Origin: Anaeramoeba flamelloides
Lineage: Eukaryota; Metamonada; Anaeramoebidae
Reading direction: 5' to 3'
DNA: 64,000 nt
Assembly (NCBI GenBank): GCA_027625915.1
Contig: JANTQA010000048.1
Location: 4,402,001 to 4,466,000 of the forward strand
The notes under the pieces were generated by a model. That model did no database searches. It was given only the letters and a program-made list of their open reading frames with translations, and was not told where the DNA came from. Below, piece after piece: positions 22,956 to 34,728 of the stretch. The number at the start of each line of letters is the position of its first letter. Position 1 is the first letter of the stretch. The position numbers and the translations under genes were made by a program.

Positions 22956-25793
22956 TGAAAAGCTCAAATAAAAACCAAAACTTTGTAAACATTTAAATTG
23001 AAAACCTACAAACCACATTTTTTAATAACTTATCAATCGTTTATTTTTCTACTTCTTTAATTTGGATTGTGGAAAAAAAAAATAATTAGCTAAAATAGTC
23101 AATCCCAACAATTGTTAAACTTCAAAGTTAATAAGAAGACGGATCATTTAAGAACCAAAATAATAAATCACTATCCACCTTCAATATAATCTTCTTTCAA
23201 ATTTCAATTATTGTAAACCTTAAGGTTAAGAGTCCAGGAAGAATGAAAAAAGATCATCTTGTACCAGGTGAAAGAACATGTTTTTTGTGTCTTTAGGTGA
23301 TTAATACTTAACTTAATAAGGATTTTAAGTGTGGTTTAATCATTATTACAAGAGTAAGTTTTGAAAAAAAAATATATATATATTTTTCGAAACACATCTT
23401 CCTTTTAAGACAAATTTAAGTTATATATATAATCAATTTAGTGTTTATAGAATTAATCTTTCATTGAGTAATTGTGTTTCACAATTCTGATTTTTTTCTC
23501 AAATATTAGAATTTAATGAAGATCAAGATCATTTTTAATTAATATGTTAAAAGTCAATATACAAACTTTGCCACTCAAAAAGAAACCCAAAATAATTATC
23601 AATTAATCAATACACTCTTTATAATGAAATTTAAAAGTATAAATAAACAATAAGCAGAATAATACAGATTGTTAATTAGGGGATAGTTTATTTTCTTGTG
23701 AAGTAAAACTAATCAATCAATCTGTTTAATTCAAAATTTAATAACTCAAATTCATATTGCACATAAAAAAAAAAAAAAAAAAAACTATGTTGATTTTGAT
23801 TTTCAATTGAAATTCGAAGAAAAAATATGAAATAAGTAGAATAATACATGTCAAAGAATATCAGATACTAATTAATGAAATAAAAGGAATCAATTTATAT
23901 ATTTTCTTCAAAAATGAAAAACCCAAAATTCTTAGGTGTATAGTGAGAAAAAAAACAAGGTTCATTTTCTTCAAGTGATTGAAGATCGTATAAAATTTTC
24001 ATAGAAATTAATATTATTTATCTACAATGAATTTTACACACTTTCAGTAACATTAGAATAATATATTTTTACTTTTTAACTGTTGATCTTGTAATAAAAA
24101 AAAAATTGTAAAACAATTATTTTTAGAAAAAACATGATAAAACGAAAAAGATAAAAATCTGAAAAAATGATTTCAATTTTGAAATTTCTCAAATCAATTT
24201 GTTTCTTCTAATATACATCTATTCCCTTTCAGCACAAACCATCTACCCATTGGAACTGGACAAATTAGATTTAAAATAAAATATTTTATTATTATAATAA
24301 GACTTTTTGTTTTAACTTATTATTTTTTTACTTTATAAAGTACAATATTCCATTTTAAGTATCTAAAAGTAGTTTCTCTATTGAATTAATAATAAAACTA
24401 AAGAAAAATTCAATTTCTAATTAACTCATTACTAATCATCACGTTACTTTGTTTTTCTATACTAATGATAAATTATGTTATAATTAATTAAGTAAAAGAC
24501 TTAAGTTCTTATATTTTGTCGGAAAAAAATTTATTTTAATAATGTTAAACTAAAGAGTTAGGTCTGTCTTAAATTAATTTCATTATCAAATTAGGTAGAA
24601 TAGAAAAAAAATATATGAAACAATTTGAAAAAAAAAAAAAAAAATTTTCAATTAAGTCAAGAAAAAAAAAATAAGAAATAAATAAAAGCCAGTAAAATAA
24701 TAAAAAAATAAAAAAAAATAATCAATTTAAAGGTTACTTTTATACTTATGGTTTTGAAAAGGTAAAAATAACACATTTATTAGATTATGAAGTATATTAA
24801 AAAATTATAAATTTCTTTTCTTTGAATAATTTATCCAAAATTCCAATACACAAAACTAATATGTTATTGAAAAAAAGTAAGAGTGAAAAAAAAAATATTT
24901 TTTCGTAATTTTTTTCAAAATAGAAAAGAAAAATTTGAAATATTTTATTGATTTACAAAATTATTTTTTGATAAAAAAGTTGTATTACTTTAATTCTAAA
25001 GGAATACTCTCTTTTAAAATAGAAGCCTTGAAAAAAGTTTTTAAAGAATTGATAACTTTTCTAAAATCCTGTAACCAAAAATTGGAAATTAATTATAAAT
25101 ACACATATTTTTTTAGTACCTCTAAAACAAATAAGAATACTCCAGTTGTTTAAATAACACATTTAGATTCATTGAACATGTGTTACAAATTACAATCTTG
25201 TTCCCTTTTCCTTGAACATACCTAATTAATGATTAAAGAAACCAACAATAAACAATAATCAAATATAATCATAGTTTCTAGGATTAAAAGAAAAAAATGT
25301 CAATAATTCAAATATCAATTGATTAAAATTTTCCCCTTAAGCAATAAAAATACAACTTTAAATCCGGGTTTCCTACCAAAAAACAAAGTATTTCATAAAT
25401 ATCAAATGTTTGTCAATCATTTTAAACTAATTACATTCAAATAGTAAAATTAACTGAAAAAACCTTTGAACTAACGTTTAAAGTAAACTCAATCTTTGTT
25501 CTACCATTGAACTCTAAATTAGATGATGTATTGGAAAACAAAACAAGAAACAGATAAAGGTTTAATTTGCTAAACTGGTTTGATTCCCTTAACAAGTTAA
25601 TTTTCAACTTTTCTAAACCTTCGGATTTCTTCATTTGTAATCAAAAAATGAACTCTTCTCAAATAAACCACAAATATAAACAACAATATTTCGTGTTCGT
25701 GTGTTCTGAGAGAGAAGAGTCAATTTGGTAACTATGAAAAATTTTCAAAAAAAATAAAATCATTTTTTCAAAAAATTATCACCAAGAATTTAA
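21882..25793. other. Divergent spacer between kelch-BTB and helicase genes
   Basis: About 3.9 kb separates two divergently oriented genes, so promoters for both should lie at its ends. Seen within it: a (TA)n tract (22925-22952) and a ~420-bp dispersed repeat (23820-24240) that recurs at 42545-42976. Small open frames here have spacer-like composition. I see no promoter motif that I can defend. Confidence 0.65.
23820..24240. repeat. Dispersed direct repeat R1, copy 1
   Basis: This matches 42545-42976 in the same orientation over ~420 bp. Shared blocks include CAAAGAATATCAGATACTAA, AAATGAAAAACCCAAAATT, ACAAGGTTCATTTT and GAAAAAATGATTTCAATTTT, in the same order and spacing. No inverted termini or coding frame are evident. 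Family unknown. Confidence 0.8.
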
Positions 25794-28682
25794 ATGAATG
25801 AATTTCAAAACTATCCAAAAAGATCAATATTAATTTCTTTAACCAAGCCAAAACTAGTCAAATTAGAGTTTAACAATCAATTTGGATTCCACCCATTAAC
25901 AAACCAGCCATATAGTGAGCAGTATTATGAGCTATTAAAAACACGAGAAAAATTACCAATCACCGCAACAAAAGAAAATTTTCTCAAGCTCTTGGAGGAC
26001 AACCAAGTCATTATTTTAACAGGAGAAACCGGATCTGGAAAGACAACACAAATCCCGCAGTTTATTTTAGAAGCTGGCTATTCCTATGGCGGCCGAAAAA
26101 AGATCTGTTGCACACAGCCAAGAAGGGTGGCTGCGCTCAGTGTGGCAACAAGGGTCAGCCAAGAAATGGATGTTGAGTTAGGGAACGAAGTCGGTTATAC
26201 AATCCGTTTTGAAGACAAAAGCTCTCAAAGGACGTTGGTAAAATATTTGACCGATGGTATGCTGTTAAGGGAAGCAATGACTGACAATAACTTATCGAAA
26301 TATTCTGTAATCATCATTGACGAGGCACACGAAAGAACCATTTCAACAGACATTTTGTTTGGCCTCTTAAAGCAATTGCTAAGCACCACAAGAAAAGATG
26401 ACTTAAAGGTCATTATTATGTCTGCGACAATTGAACACAAGCTCTTTCAAGAATATTTCAATAACGCTCCGCATTTGGATGTATCTGGCCGTGTGTACCC
26501 AGTTGATATTTTTTATTTGGAAGAACCCGAGGAGGATTACATTGCAGGCTCAATTAAAACGTGTATTCAAATCCATTTGTCAGAGCCCAAGGGAGACATC
26601 TTGTTATTTTTAACTGGCCAAGATGAGATCGAGGATTGTTGTGAAAAATTAAATTCCAGGTTGTCACAATATAGCCCAAACGAACGAGGCAATTATAAGA
26701 TCATCCCGTTGTATGCAGCGCTGCCATACTCTGAACAAAGAAAGGCATTTTTGCCTTCACCAAATGATAAAATTATTAAAAAGAAAATTAAAATTAAAAA
26801 GGACGGAAAGGGTGGAGAAGGTGCAGAAGGAGAAGGCGCGGAAGAAGGAGAAGAAATAATTGAGACGACGCTTTATGGGCGAAAGATCATTATTGCAACA
26901 AACATTGCAGAAACCTCTTTAACCATTGAAGGAATTGTCTATGTTATTGATCCGGGGCTAAGTAAGCAAAAGGTGTTTAACCCCAAAAAAAGAGTTGAGT
27001 CCTTATTAGTTTCACCCATTTCAAGTGCTTCTGCAAATCAAAGAAAGGGTAGAGCAGGGAGAACTCGTAGGGGTAAATGCTTTAGACTGTACACAGAAAA
27101 AACCTTTAAAAAACTTGAAAAGCAAACAACCCCAGAGCTATTAAGATCAAACCTGGGAAATGTGCTTTTAAATATGAAAAAAATGGGGATCAAAGATTTA
27201 TTACATTTTGATTATTTGTCTCCACCTTCGATCGAATTACTGATTAGGGCATTGGAAGTTAACCATTACCTCGGTGGGCTCGACGAAAATGGTGAATTAA
27301 CTGAACTGGGGCATCAAATTGCTGCTTTCCCTTTAGATCCACAACTATCAAAAATGCTGATAATGTCAAAACATTATAAATGCTGTGACGAAATTCTTTC
27401 AATCGCCGCAATGCTTGCAGTTTCAAATTGCTTTGTTAGACCTAAAAAAAATCAAAACTTGGCAGATCAAGCCAAGGCACGCTTTGAAGACCCACAAAGC
27501 GATCACCTTACCTTATTAAATGTATATAAGGAATACGATCGAAATAAAAAGAATAGAAACAGTTGGTGTAGAAACAATTTTATCAATTACCGAACAATGC
27601 TACAAGCCGATAATGTTAGAAATCAATTGTTCCAAATTTTAAATAGATTAAACCTTTATTCCTTATCCGATATAGATTATGCTAAAAATAAAACATTACT
27701 AAAATTAAATTTTAAAAAATGTCTCGTGGAAGGGTTTTTTATGCAAATTGCCCATCAATTAGATAATAAAAATTATTCTACAGTGAAGGACAAGCAACAT
27801 GTCGTAATACACCCCAGTTCTGGATTGGCACTTTTCACAGAATGGATTCTGTTTAATGAATTTGTCCTAACAGATAGAAATTACATTAGAACCTGTACAT
27901 TAATTGACGGCCAATGGTTAGTACAAATTGCACCCCATTATTATAATGTTACAACCTTTCGAAAAGGTAGAACACGCTCGGCTATAGAATTGATTTTTTT
28001 AAAAAGATCTTTTTTTATGAAAAATTTAAAAAATATTCAATCTCTACAAAATAAAAAAAAGAATAGATTTGGTTCTTTTGAAAAAAAAAATGAACAATTT
28101 GTCTTTACAGAGAAACCTATTAAAAAAAAACAGAAAAAAAAAAAAAATCATCGTCATCGCCGTAGTCACCACCACCATCATAAGAGTAATAAAAATAATA
28201 ACCGTGATATTCATAATGTTCATAAAAGAAAAAAATTGAATGATAGTACTAACGATAAACAAAATAATCAAGTGGGTATTAACCAAGCTAATAATGAAAC
28301 GAAATTTCTAAATAATAACAACAACAACAGCAACAGTAACATGAACAATCCGAATAATATGAATATGAATATGGAAAATACAAATACAAATATGAACATG
28401 AACAATCCGAATAATATGAATAATATGAATATGAATAGGAATATGAATATGAATAATAGGAATAGGAATATGAATATGAATATGAATAACAGAAATAATA
28501 ATAATAATTTAATTCAAAATCAAAATTTCAATAATAACCAGATATATGATACAAATAAGATATATAATACAAATAATAATTTTAATCCAATGATAAATTC
28601 ACAAAATTTGAGAAATGAAAATGTTAATACAAACAACCCAATACAAATAAATTTAATAATTGGAAAAAAAAAAATGAATTAA
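25794..28682 (+). CDS. DHX15: DEAH-box RNA helicase, Prp43/DHX15 type
   Basis: Single exon, 962 residues. RecA1 has Walker A GETGSGKT (77-84), TQPRRVAA (107-114), DEAH (176-179) and SAT (210-212). RecA2 has LFLTGQDEIE (271-280), TNIAETSLTI (369-378) and QRKGRAGRTRRG. Winged-helix, ratchet and OB-fold regions follow through about residue 745; NNFINYR, ADNVRNQL, FMQIAHQL and NEFVLTDRNYIRTCT align closely with DHX15/Prp43. This helicase disassembles the spliceosome lariat complex and acts in ribosome biogenesis, driven by G-patch partners. Two oddities: a ~30-residue Lys-then-Gly/Glu insert in RecA2 (~325-358) just before the TNIAETS motif, and a ~200-residue tail that is first Lys/His-rich and then Asn/Met repeats from a hexanucleotide-like minisatellite. 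The start is the first ATG (ATGAATGAA); a second in-frame Met is far downstream. Confidence 0.96.
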   Translation: MNEFQNYPKRSILISLTKPKLVKLEFNNQFGFHPLTNQPYSEQYYELLKTREKLPITATKENFLKLLEDNQVIILTGETGSGKTTQIPQFILEAGYSYGGRKKICCTQPRRVAALSVATRVSQEMDVELGNEVGYTIRFEDKSSQRTLVKYLTDGMLLREAMTDNNLSKYSVIIIDEAHERTISTDILFGLLKQLLSTTRKDDLKVIIMSATIEHKLFQEYFNNAPHLDVSGRVYPVDIFYLEEPEEDYIAGSIKTCIQIHLSEPKGDILLFLTGQDEIEDCCEKLNSRLSQYSPNERGNYKIIPLYAALPYSEQRKAFLPSPNDKIIKKKIKIKKDGKGGEGAEGEGAEEGEEIIETTLYGRKIIIATNIAETSLTIEGIVYVIDPGLSKQKVFNPKKRVESLLVSPISSASANQRKGRAGRTRRGKCFRLYTEKTFKKLEKQTTPELLRSNLGNVLLNMKKMGIKDLLHFDYLSPPSIELLIRALEVNHYLGGLDENGELTELGHQIAAFPLDPQLSKMLIMSKHYKCCDEILSIAAMLAVSNCFVRPKKNQNLADQAKARFEDPQSDHLTLLNVYKEYDRNKKNRNSWCRNNFINYRTMLQADNVRNQLFQILNRLNLYSLSDIDYAKNKTLLKLNFKKCLVEGFFMQIAHQLDNKNYSTVKDKQHVVIHPSSGLALFTEWILFNEFVLTDRNYIRTCTLIDGQWLVQIAPHYYNVTTFRKGRTRSAIELIFLKRSFFMKNLKNIQSLQNKKKNRFGSFEKKNEQFVFTEKPIKKKQKKKKNHRHRRSHHHHHKSNKNNNRDIHNVHKRKKLNDSTNDKQNNQVGINQANNETKFLNNNNNNSNSNMNNPNNMNMNMENTNTNMNMNNPNNMNNMNMNRNMNMNNRNRNMNMNMNNRNNNNNLIQNQNFNNNQIYDTNKIYNTNNNFNPMINSQNLRNENVNTNNPIQINLIIGKKKMN
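28350..28505 (+). repeat. Asn/Met-coding minisatellite in the helicase tail
   Basis: Degenerate AATATGAATATGAA-type repeats encode alternating Asn and Met with occasional Arg, Pro and Thr. The array stays in frame with the helicase reading frame and lies after the conserved domains. Confidence 0.85.
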
Positions 28683-29044
28683 TTTTTTATTATAAAATAA
28701 TAACATTTTTATTTTTTTTTATTAATAAAGAAATCGAAATTGATTTTTATTCTTTTTATTTTACATTTATTAAATAACATCTAATCCAATATACCACTAT
28801 CAAAAAGAAATAACTAAAAAAAATCTTTTATAAATAAATCGAATTTTTTATTTTTATCTTTTAATATGTATTCTTATTTAAATTTAGAATTATTTTTATT
28901 TTAAAGAATTAACCTTTCATATCAAAAAGCAAAATATTACAATATATTATAGTTGATATTCTTGCATTAATTATTTTGTATATGCGAAGTAACAAAAATA
29001 ATTAGATCAACTGAGAAACAAAGAAAAGAAATTTTTTTAGAGAA

Positions 29045-29400
29045 CCAAAAATTAAAAGTAGTTCCATGCCCAAGTTATAATCCCAAGGTATAGGTTTCAA
29101 TTCACCTTAACCACATTATTTCTAATTATTGATCATTTTCTCAATAAATTAAACAAACTCCACCATTGTGAAATTTTAATGAAAAATCGGGCTTATGCTT
29201 CATAGAACCACTAATTCTTTGAAGAAATTGGCTCACTGATTTGACTTTTATTGGGCTATTGTAAAAATCAATATTGAATAATAATTGAAACAAAAGTCGT
29301 TCGTAATTTATAGAGCAGATAAGATTCTTGAGATAATTTATCATTTTAGATCTCACCAAGTTTAACAATATTGCTAATTCAAATTTGGATTGTAGGAAGC
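29045..29400 (+). mobile_element. tRNA-derived SINE, copy B
   Basis: The head reads CCCAAGTTATAATCCCAAGG then ATAGGTTTCAATTCACC, which resembles a tRNA anticodon arm plus B-box, with TTATAA in the anticodon-loop position. The body is shared with copy C: CGGGCTTATGCTTCATAGAA, then ACTAATTCTTTGAAGAAATT, then TTTTATTGGGCTATTGTAAA. Confidence 0.75.
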
Positions 29401-29454
29401 AGCTAGGTTTTTGAAGTTCAGTAGAGTACATTCAAGTGTTGTAGAGTGCCTATC

Positions 29455-29820
29455 TTTTCCATAATTCTAAAGAATAGAGTTAAATCAAAGATTTTAAGCA
29501 ATTCTTTTAAACACAAAATGCTAGGCGCGGTTTTTTTTTATAATTTATGAAATAAAAAGAAAATTTCTTAAATTTTTTTTTTATTTCTTTAATTTTAAAA
29601 ATTTAACTTACACTTTTCCAGAATTTAAAAATACGAGAGCAAAATCAAAGATTTTATATTATTTTTAACTTTTGGAAAATTAATCAAAGTTATTTTTTAT
29701 TCAATTTTTGAAATTAATAAAATAGAGTATAATCTCGGATTTAATCAATTCTTGAATTCATGAAAACTTAATCACAGGTTTTTTTGAATGTAGGAAATAA
29801 AAAGAAAATTTATTGAATTC
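29455..29820. repeat. Hairpin repeat family, tandem degenerate copies
   Basis: At least two successive copies of the hairpin unit. Each has a TTAAATCAAAGATTTTAAG-like palindrome followed by GGTTTTTTTT, an AAATAAAAAGAAAATTT core and its inverse. Copies elsewhere are at 2035-2170, 12241-12440, 33590-33695, 51575-51665 and 52205-52375. Confidence 0.55.
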
Positions 29821-29912
29821 AAAAACATAATGATAAACATCGGCACTGTTATTTTACACACTCTAAAATAGAAAAAAAAAATAAAAAAAAAGTATATTTT
29901 GTTTTGAAAAAA

Positions 29913-30455
29913 TTAACTTCATTTCAAAATTTTAAATATAACAAAATTCAATTTTTAAAAAAAAAATCTTATTCAATAAAGAAAATAAATAAGACAGATC
30001 AAATTAGAACCATTCACTAATTGAAATGCTTACAATTATAGATCCCATTTCAATCTCTCAAAATAAATAATCAATAATTCACAATACTAATAAATCAAAG
30101 CTGTACAAAAAATTTTGGAGTTGGGACAGTAAAACGATGCAATAGTAAAATTTGTTGAAATTTCACAACAATTATTAATCAATAATTGTTAGATATCCAC
30201 CAACTAATTTTATTTAAGTCCCTTTATATATCCAAAAGTACTCAATTTTAACCTAATATCAACTGTAAAAAAATTATTGATCAAACGAAACAGTTTACAT
30301 AATTGAAAAATGTTAATGAAAACAAAAAACACAAAGATGAAAAACTAAGAAAAATATTTTTCAAAAATGAAAATTATTTTCAAATTTGAATGAAATTGTA
30401 TTATTGTGATTCTTTTAACTGTTTTCACTTTTTCAAAAATTTTGAATTTTAGTTA
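29913..30455. mobile_element. Tc1/mariner-like MITE, ATTCCAAAAATTTGGACA family, diverged copy
   Basis: The order of landmarks matches copies at 19152, 45705 and 61880: a left end TTAACTTCATTTCAAAATTT, then AAATTTGTTGAAATTTCAC, GAAACAGTTTACATAA, GAAAACAAAAAACACAAA, and a right end CAAAAATTTTGAATTTTAG. No coding capacity. Confidence 0.65.
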
Positions 30456-30785
30456 ATATTAAAACAAAAAAATAATACACTATTTCAATAGACCTGATAA
30501 GAAAATAATAATCAATTAATAAATCAAGTCAATTTTTAAAACACCCAATGATTATTATTTTTTTAAAAAAAATAAATAAATAATAAACTTAATTTAAGTT
30601 TAAGTACATCCAGAGTGTAATTTCAACTTCTTCAATAATAATAGTAATTATTATAATTATAATATTTCTTTTCATTCTTTACAACTTTGGAAAGTATTAT
30701 CATTGATTTTTTTTTGATTAAATTTTCAAAAAATGAGAATTTTTCGATTCAATATTTTATAATGATTTTAAATATTAGAGTAAAG

Positions 30786-33700
30786 TTATTTATTATTTTC
30801 AGTTAGTTTATTCTTAATAATTTCTGAACTTGTATCTGATGTTGTATCGCTTACATTATTACTATCATTCCGAGAATATTCTTCCGAATTTGAATCATCT
30901 AGAAGCTTGTGTTGCGATTTGTTTTTGTAATTTACAATTTGAAAGGAAGTAGTTTTTTTTAATTCCAATTGTGAATAATTTTTTTGTTTTTTAAAATTTT
31001 TAAATTTTTTTAAAAAATTCGTCAAATAATTTTTCATTTTCTTGATCTGCTCTCTATAAATCCAAATATATAATATTAATGAGCATAATATGACTAACAC
31101 GGTTTTAATTTTCAATGATTGTGACAAAACATATTTTGTTTGTTGATATTGATTATCTTCGAGTAAATTGATCAAAAGCTTTAAGAAATAGCTTAGAAAG
31201 GTACTATAAAAACTAAGTAGGCACAAAAAGTTTTTAATTGGCGTGGTATATGGACGATTCACATGCTGAAGAAGAATGGAAATTTGGAAAGTAAAATATA
31301 TAAAAATGATTTTGTTTTCGGAATAAAAAGGGACTATTGAGTCAAATACAGAAAGACACAATTTTCTTGCCAAATCAATCATAAACCACCACCAAAATTT
31401 TTCTTTAAATGGCCCAACGAGAAACCCCGTGATGATAGATAGTTTATCCTTTTCAAAGTATTTTGCACCTTTGGAAACAAATAAATAAACAGTTAAAGGT
31501 ATTCCTATCACCCACAAAAAGAATCCAAAAATTGAAAGCACTAGCATTGCCTTATAATTTTTTGTAATCGGGCTGCATTGATAATAAGGAATGGAGTTCA
31601 AATATTTGATATTATCATAACCTTTTAGTGAGCACCCAAAAATCCGAATATTCTCACATGAAACTGGCAAATAAATTACGGTGAATAGAAATAAATTAAT
31701 ATAAATACAAATATATTTCCAATTTTCAATTCTTGATTGCTTTTCTTCGAGTTTTTTTTTTTCTCGCTTTTCTTTCAGTGATTTTTCCTTTCTTCTTTTC
31801 TTTTCTTCCTCATCAATTAATAACGATTCCTTTTCATAATTTGAATTGCTATCTAGACTAAAGGTATCCTCCGAAAACGAATTGTCAGGATCTTTTTTTT
31901 TCTTTTTTTCTCCTTTATTTTCCTTTTCATTTCCCATTTCCTTTTCACTTTCACTTTCCGTTACCCCATCTATTTCCTGTCCACTCTCTTTTATTCGTAA
32001 ACCAATTTCATCATTTTCTTGCATTGATGAGAAAGATGATAAAGATTCAGATGATAACAAATTTTGGTTAATATTATTTTGATTAATTGATAAAGTTTGT
32101 TGGCTCTTTTTTTTTTGTTTTTTTTGGCCTTTATGAAAATTTTTATTGAGAGATTTTTTATGAAGAAAAAATTGAAATAATTTCCCAATCCAAAAAACAA
32201 TAAAAACTACAAGAACACAAAGAGTTGGTAAGATCCATTTTAAAGTAAAAAAAAATTCAAATTTTAGATTTTGTTTCAAACATTTCCAAATTTTTACATC
32301 AAAATTTGAAATCATTCCTAGATATTCCATTATCCAAATAAATCCTTTTGCAAAGCCTAAATTTGCTGCTGATATGCCCTTTCCAGATTGGAAAAAATTA
32401 ATAATAATTTGTAAGGTACCTATTTATTTTGTTTAGATAAAATAATTTATTTCATTAAATAATATTAATAAAAGATAAGTCTTGGAAGGTTTATTGGGAA
32501 TAGATATAATTATCTTCAGTTTAAATCCAAAAAAAAAAAAAAAAAAAAAATAATAATAATAAAAGTGTATTTAAATTAATTCCAAAATAATCGATCCACA
32601 AATAATTGGAGTTAGAAATGTGAAATTTTATCTTATTTCCTGTTTAATTATTAAAAATATTTCCCAATTTTAAAAGAGAAGGCTTTTGTTTTTTATACTT
32701 TTTACCTTTTCCAGATTTACCTTTTTAAGTACTTAGATTCCTTCTCTTACCCCCTCATCTTTTAGGTGTTTTTTTTGGTGGTTTTTTTTAGGAAGGTAAA
32801 TGGAAGAAAAAAATCATTATAAGAATTGATAGATTTGTTCATGATCAGATCTTGAACAAATTACCATGATTAGATCTTGAACTAACTTGATCTGAACTTA
32901 AGCAACTGAAAAGAACTGAAACCAACTGAAGCAATTTGATACAGAACTGAGGTGAATCGAATCGAACTTTCCGTGTGTTCTGCCGGCTCGTTACTTGGAC
33001 TGGATTTTTGCTGTTATGTCGGTATCTTGTACTGGGATTTTGAGAAAAAAAGATTTAGGAAACTTTTAAAAAATGAAAAAAAAAAAAAAAGTTAATAAAA
33101 AAAACTACTGAAAAGAAAATTTCGAAACCCAATTGTAATTATTCAAAACTCAGCACTTTATTGATGGTAAATAATCTATAAAGTTCTAAATTAAAACTTA
33201 ATAAAGTAACCTATTTCATCCAATTTATCTTTGTTCAAATATTTAGATCTCTTTATTAAAACAATTTATGGTGGCGATCCAAACAAATTTGGCATAAAAG
33301 GAAACAACCACCAATCCACTCAACACTTGGGGTACAAAAAAAAATTAATGCTTTGCAATCAAGTTTTTACTTTTTTTTTTCCCAATTTTGCTTGTTTTTA
33401 ATTTTTTTTTAATCTCTTTTTTTTCTTACTTTTCTTTTACTTTAGAAATAAAATTTTTTTTTCATTTTTCGAATGAAAAGATATCATATGGGCCATAATC
33501 TTGCCTATTATAGCTAGGATAAAAAACTCGAAAACTAAGTTTAGATTAGTGTTTCTGAAAGTGCCTTAAAAGTTCCGTAGATTGCCTAGGTTTTATCAAT
33601 TTAAAAGGTAACGGCGTTTTTTTTAATTTGAGAAATAAACGGGAAAATTTCAAAAAGTTTCTTTTTATTTCTCAAATTAAAAAAAAAAAGTAACTGCAAA

Positions 33701-34689
33701 CAGGAGGTAATTTTATTGAATCTCCTCTCTTCTTTAATAATAATAAAAAAATAGAAGGTTTTTTTTTTTATTATCACTGAAATTGTTGAACAGTGTATTT
33801 AATTGACAGAGTGTTTGTTGCATTCTTTCTAGTAAATAAATTTGAGATATTTGAAATGTTCAGGAAAAAATCAAAATAAAATTTTCTTTTTAAATTAACA
33901 ATTATAGATTTATTTTTAGTACTTTACATAATTTTAGAAATGGGATCTCAAGAAATATAAAGTAGCATGAATTAAACAAAAAATGATTTTGATTTTTAAT
34001 GGGGAAAAAAAATACCACTTTTTTTTTTGAAATTTATCTTCATATTGAAAATAAATAAATTTTTCTTTCTTGATCATATTTTAATTTTCATAAAAAAAAT
34101 TTATATGGAGTTCATTTCATACATTAACTTTTATTTTAAGTTCAGTATTCTAAATGTAAAACTGTAATAGAATAAAACAAAAAATTAATTGAAAGTTTTT
34201 TTTTAGTATTTCAAAGCCAAATAGAAAAAAAAAAAAACCAAACATTATTTCTGATAATTTTTGGGTTTGAATAATAATTAGGTTTTAGTGTTTTATGGGC
34301 TAATTAGAAAAAAATTATTTTTCGAATTTTAGACAAAAAAGTTACATGTCTGTTCCCAATTGTAGTGTAGTAAGGAGAGATACCTTTCAAAAAAAATCAA
34401 AAAAAAAAAATTGATTAAATTTGATGTTATTATTGAATGTATATTAATTCCAAATAACATAATATCAATATTTTTACTTTATTTTGATTTTTTGGTTTAT
34501 GGAAAGGTTTATTGTTAAAAATTGATCAGTTTTTTTTTATTTATTTCAAAATTTTTATTAATTGAAAAACCAAGTCTTTATGAGAAGAAAATAAATTCCT
34601 TTTGCTAAAAAAAAGACTATAGTATAGGAATTGATATTTATTTACTAATTAATATTAATTTTTAATTTTTAACAATAGAGATCCATTAT

Positions 34690-34728
<39 letters not shown>

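Larger units (their letters stand above)
28683..30785. other. Spacer between convergent helicase and LRR genes
   Basis: About 2.1 kb between two convergent 3' ends. It holds a tRNA-derived SINE (29045-29400), a cluster of hairpin repeats (29455-29820) and a diverged Tc1/mariner-like MITE (29913-30455). The open frame on - at 29141-29431 is the antisense reading of the SINE body. Confidence 0.75.

Noticed and set aside
24935-25634. Two short open frames upstream of the helicase (24935-25153 +, 25437-25634 -)
   Set aside because: No motif or splice support. The helicase N-terminus is already complete at its own ATG.
29141-29431. Open frame on - with peptide IDFYNSPIK...GSMKHKPDF echoed at 52530-52665 (+) and 15550-15700 (-)
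   Set aside because: The shared peptide is the antisense reading of the SINE body. The tRNA-like head and nucleotide-level conservation in all three copies explain the similarity, and copy A is not open.
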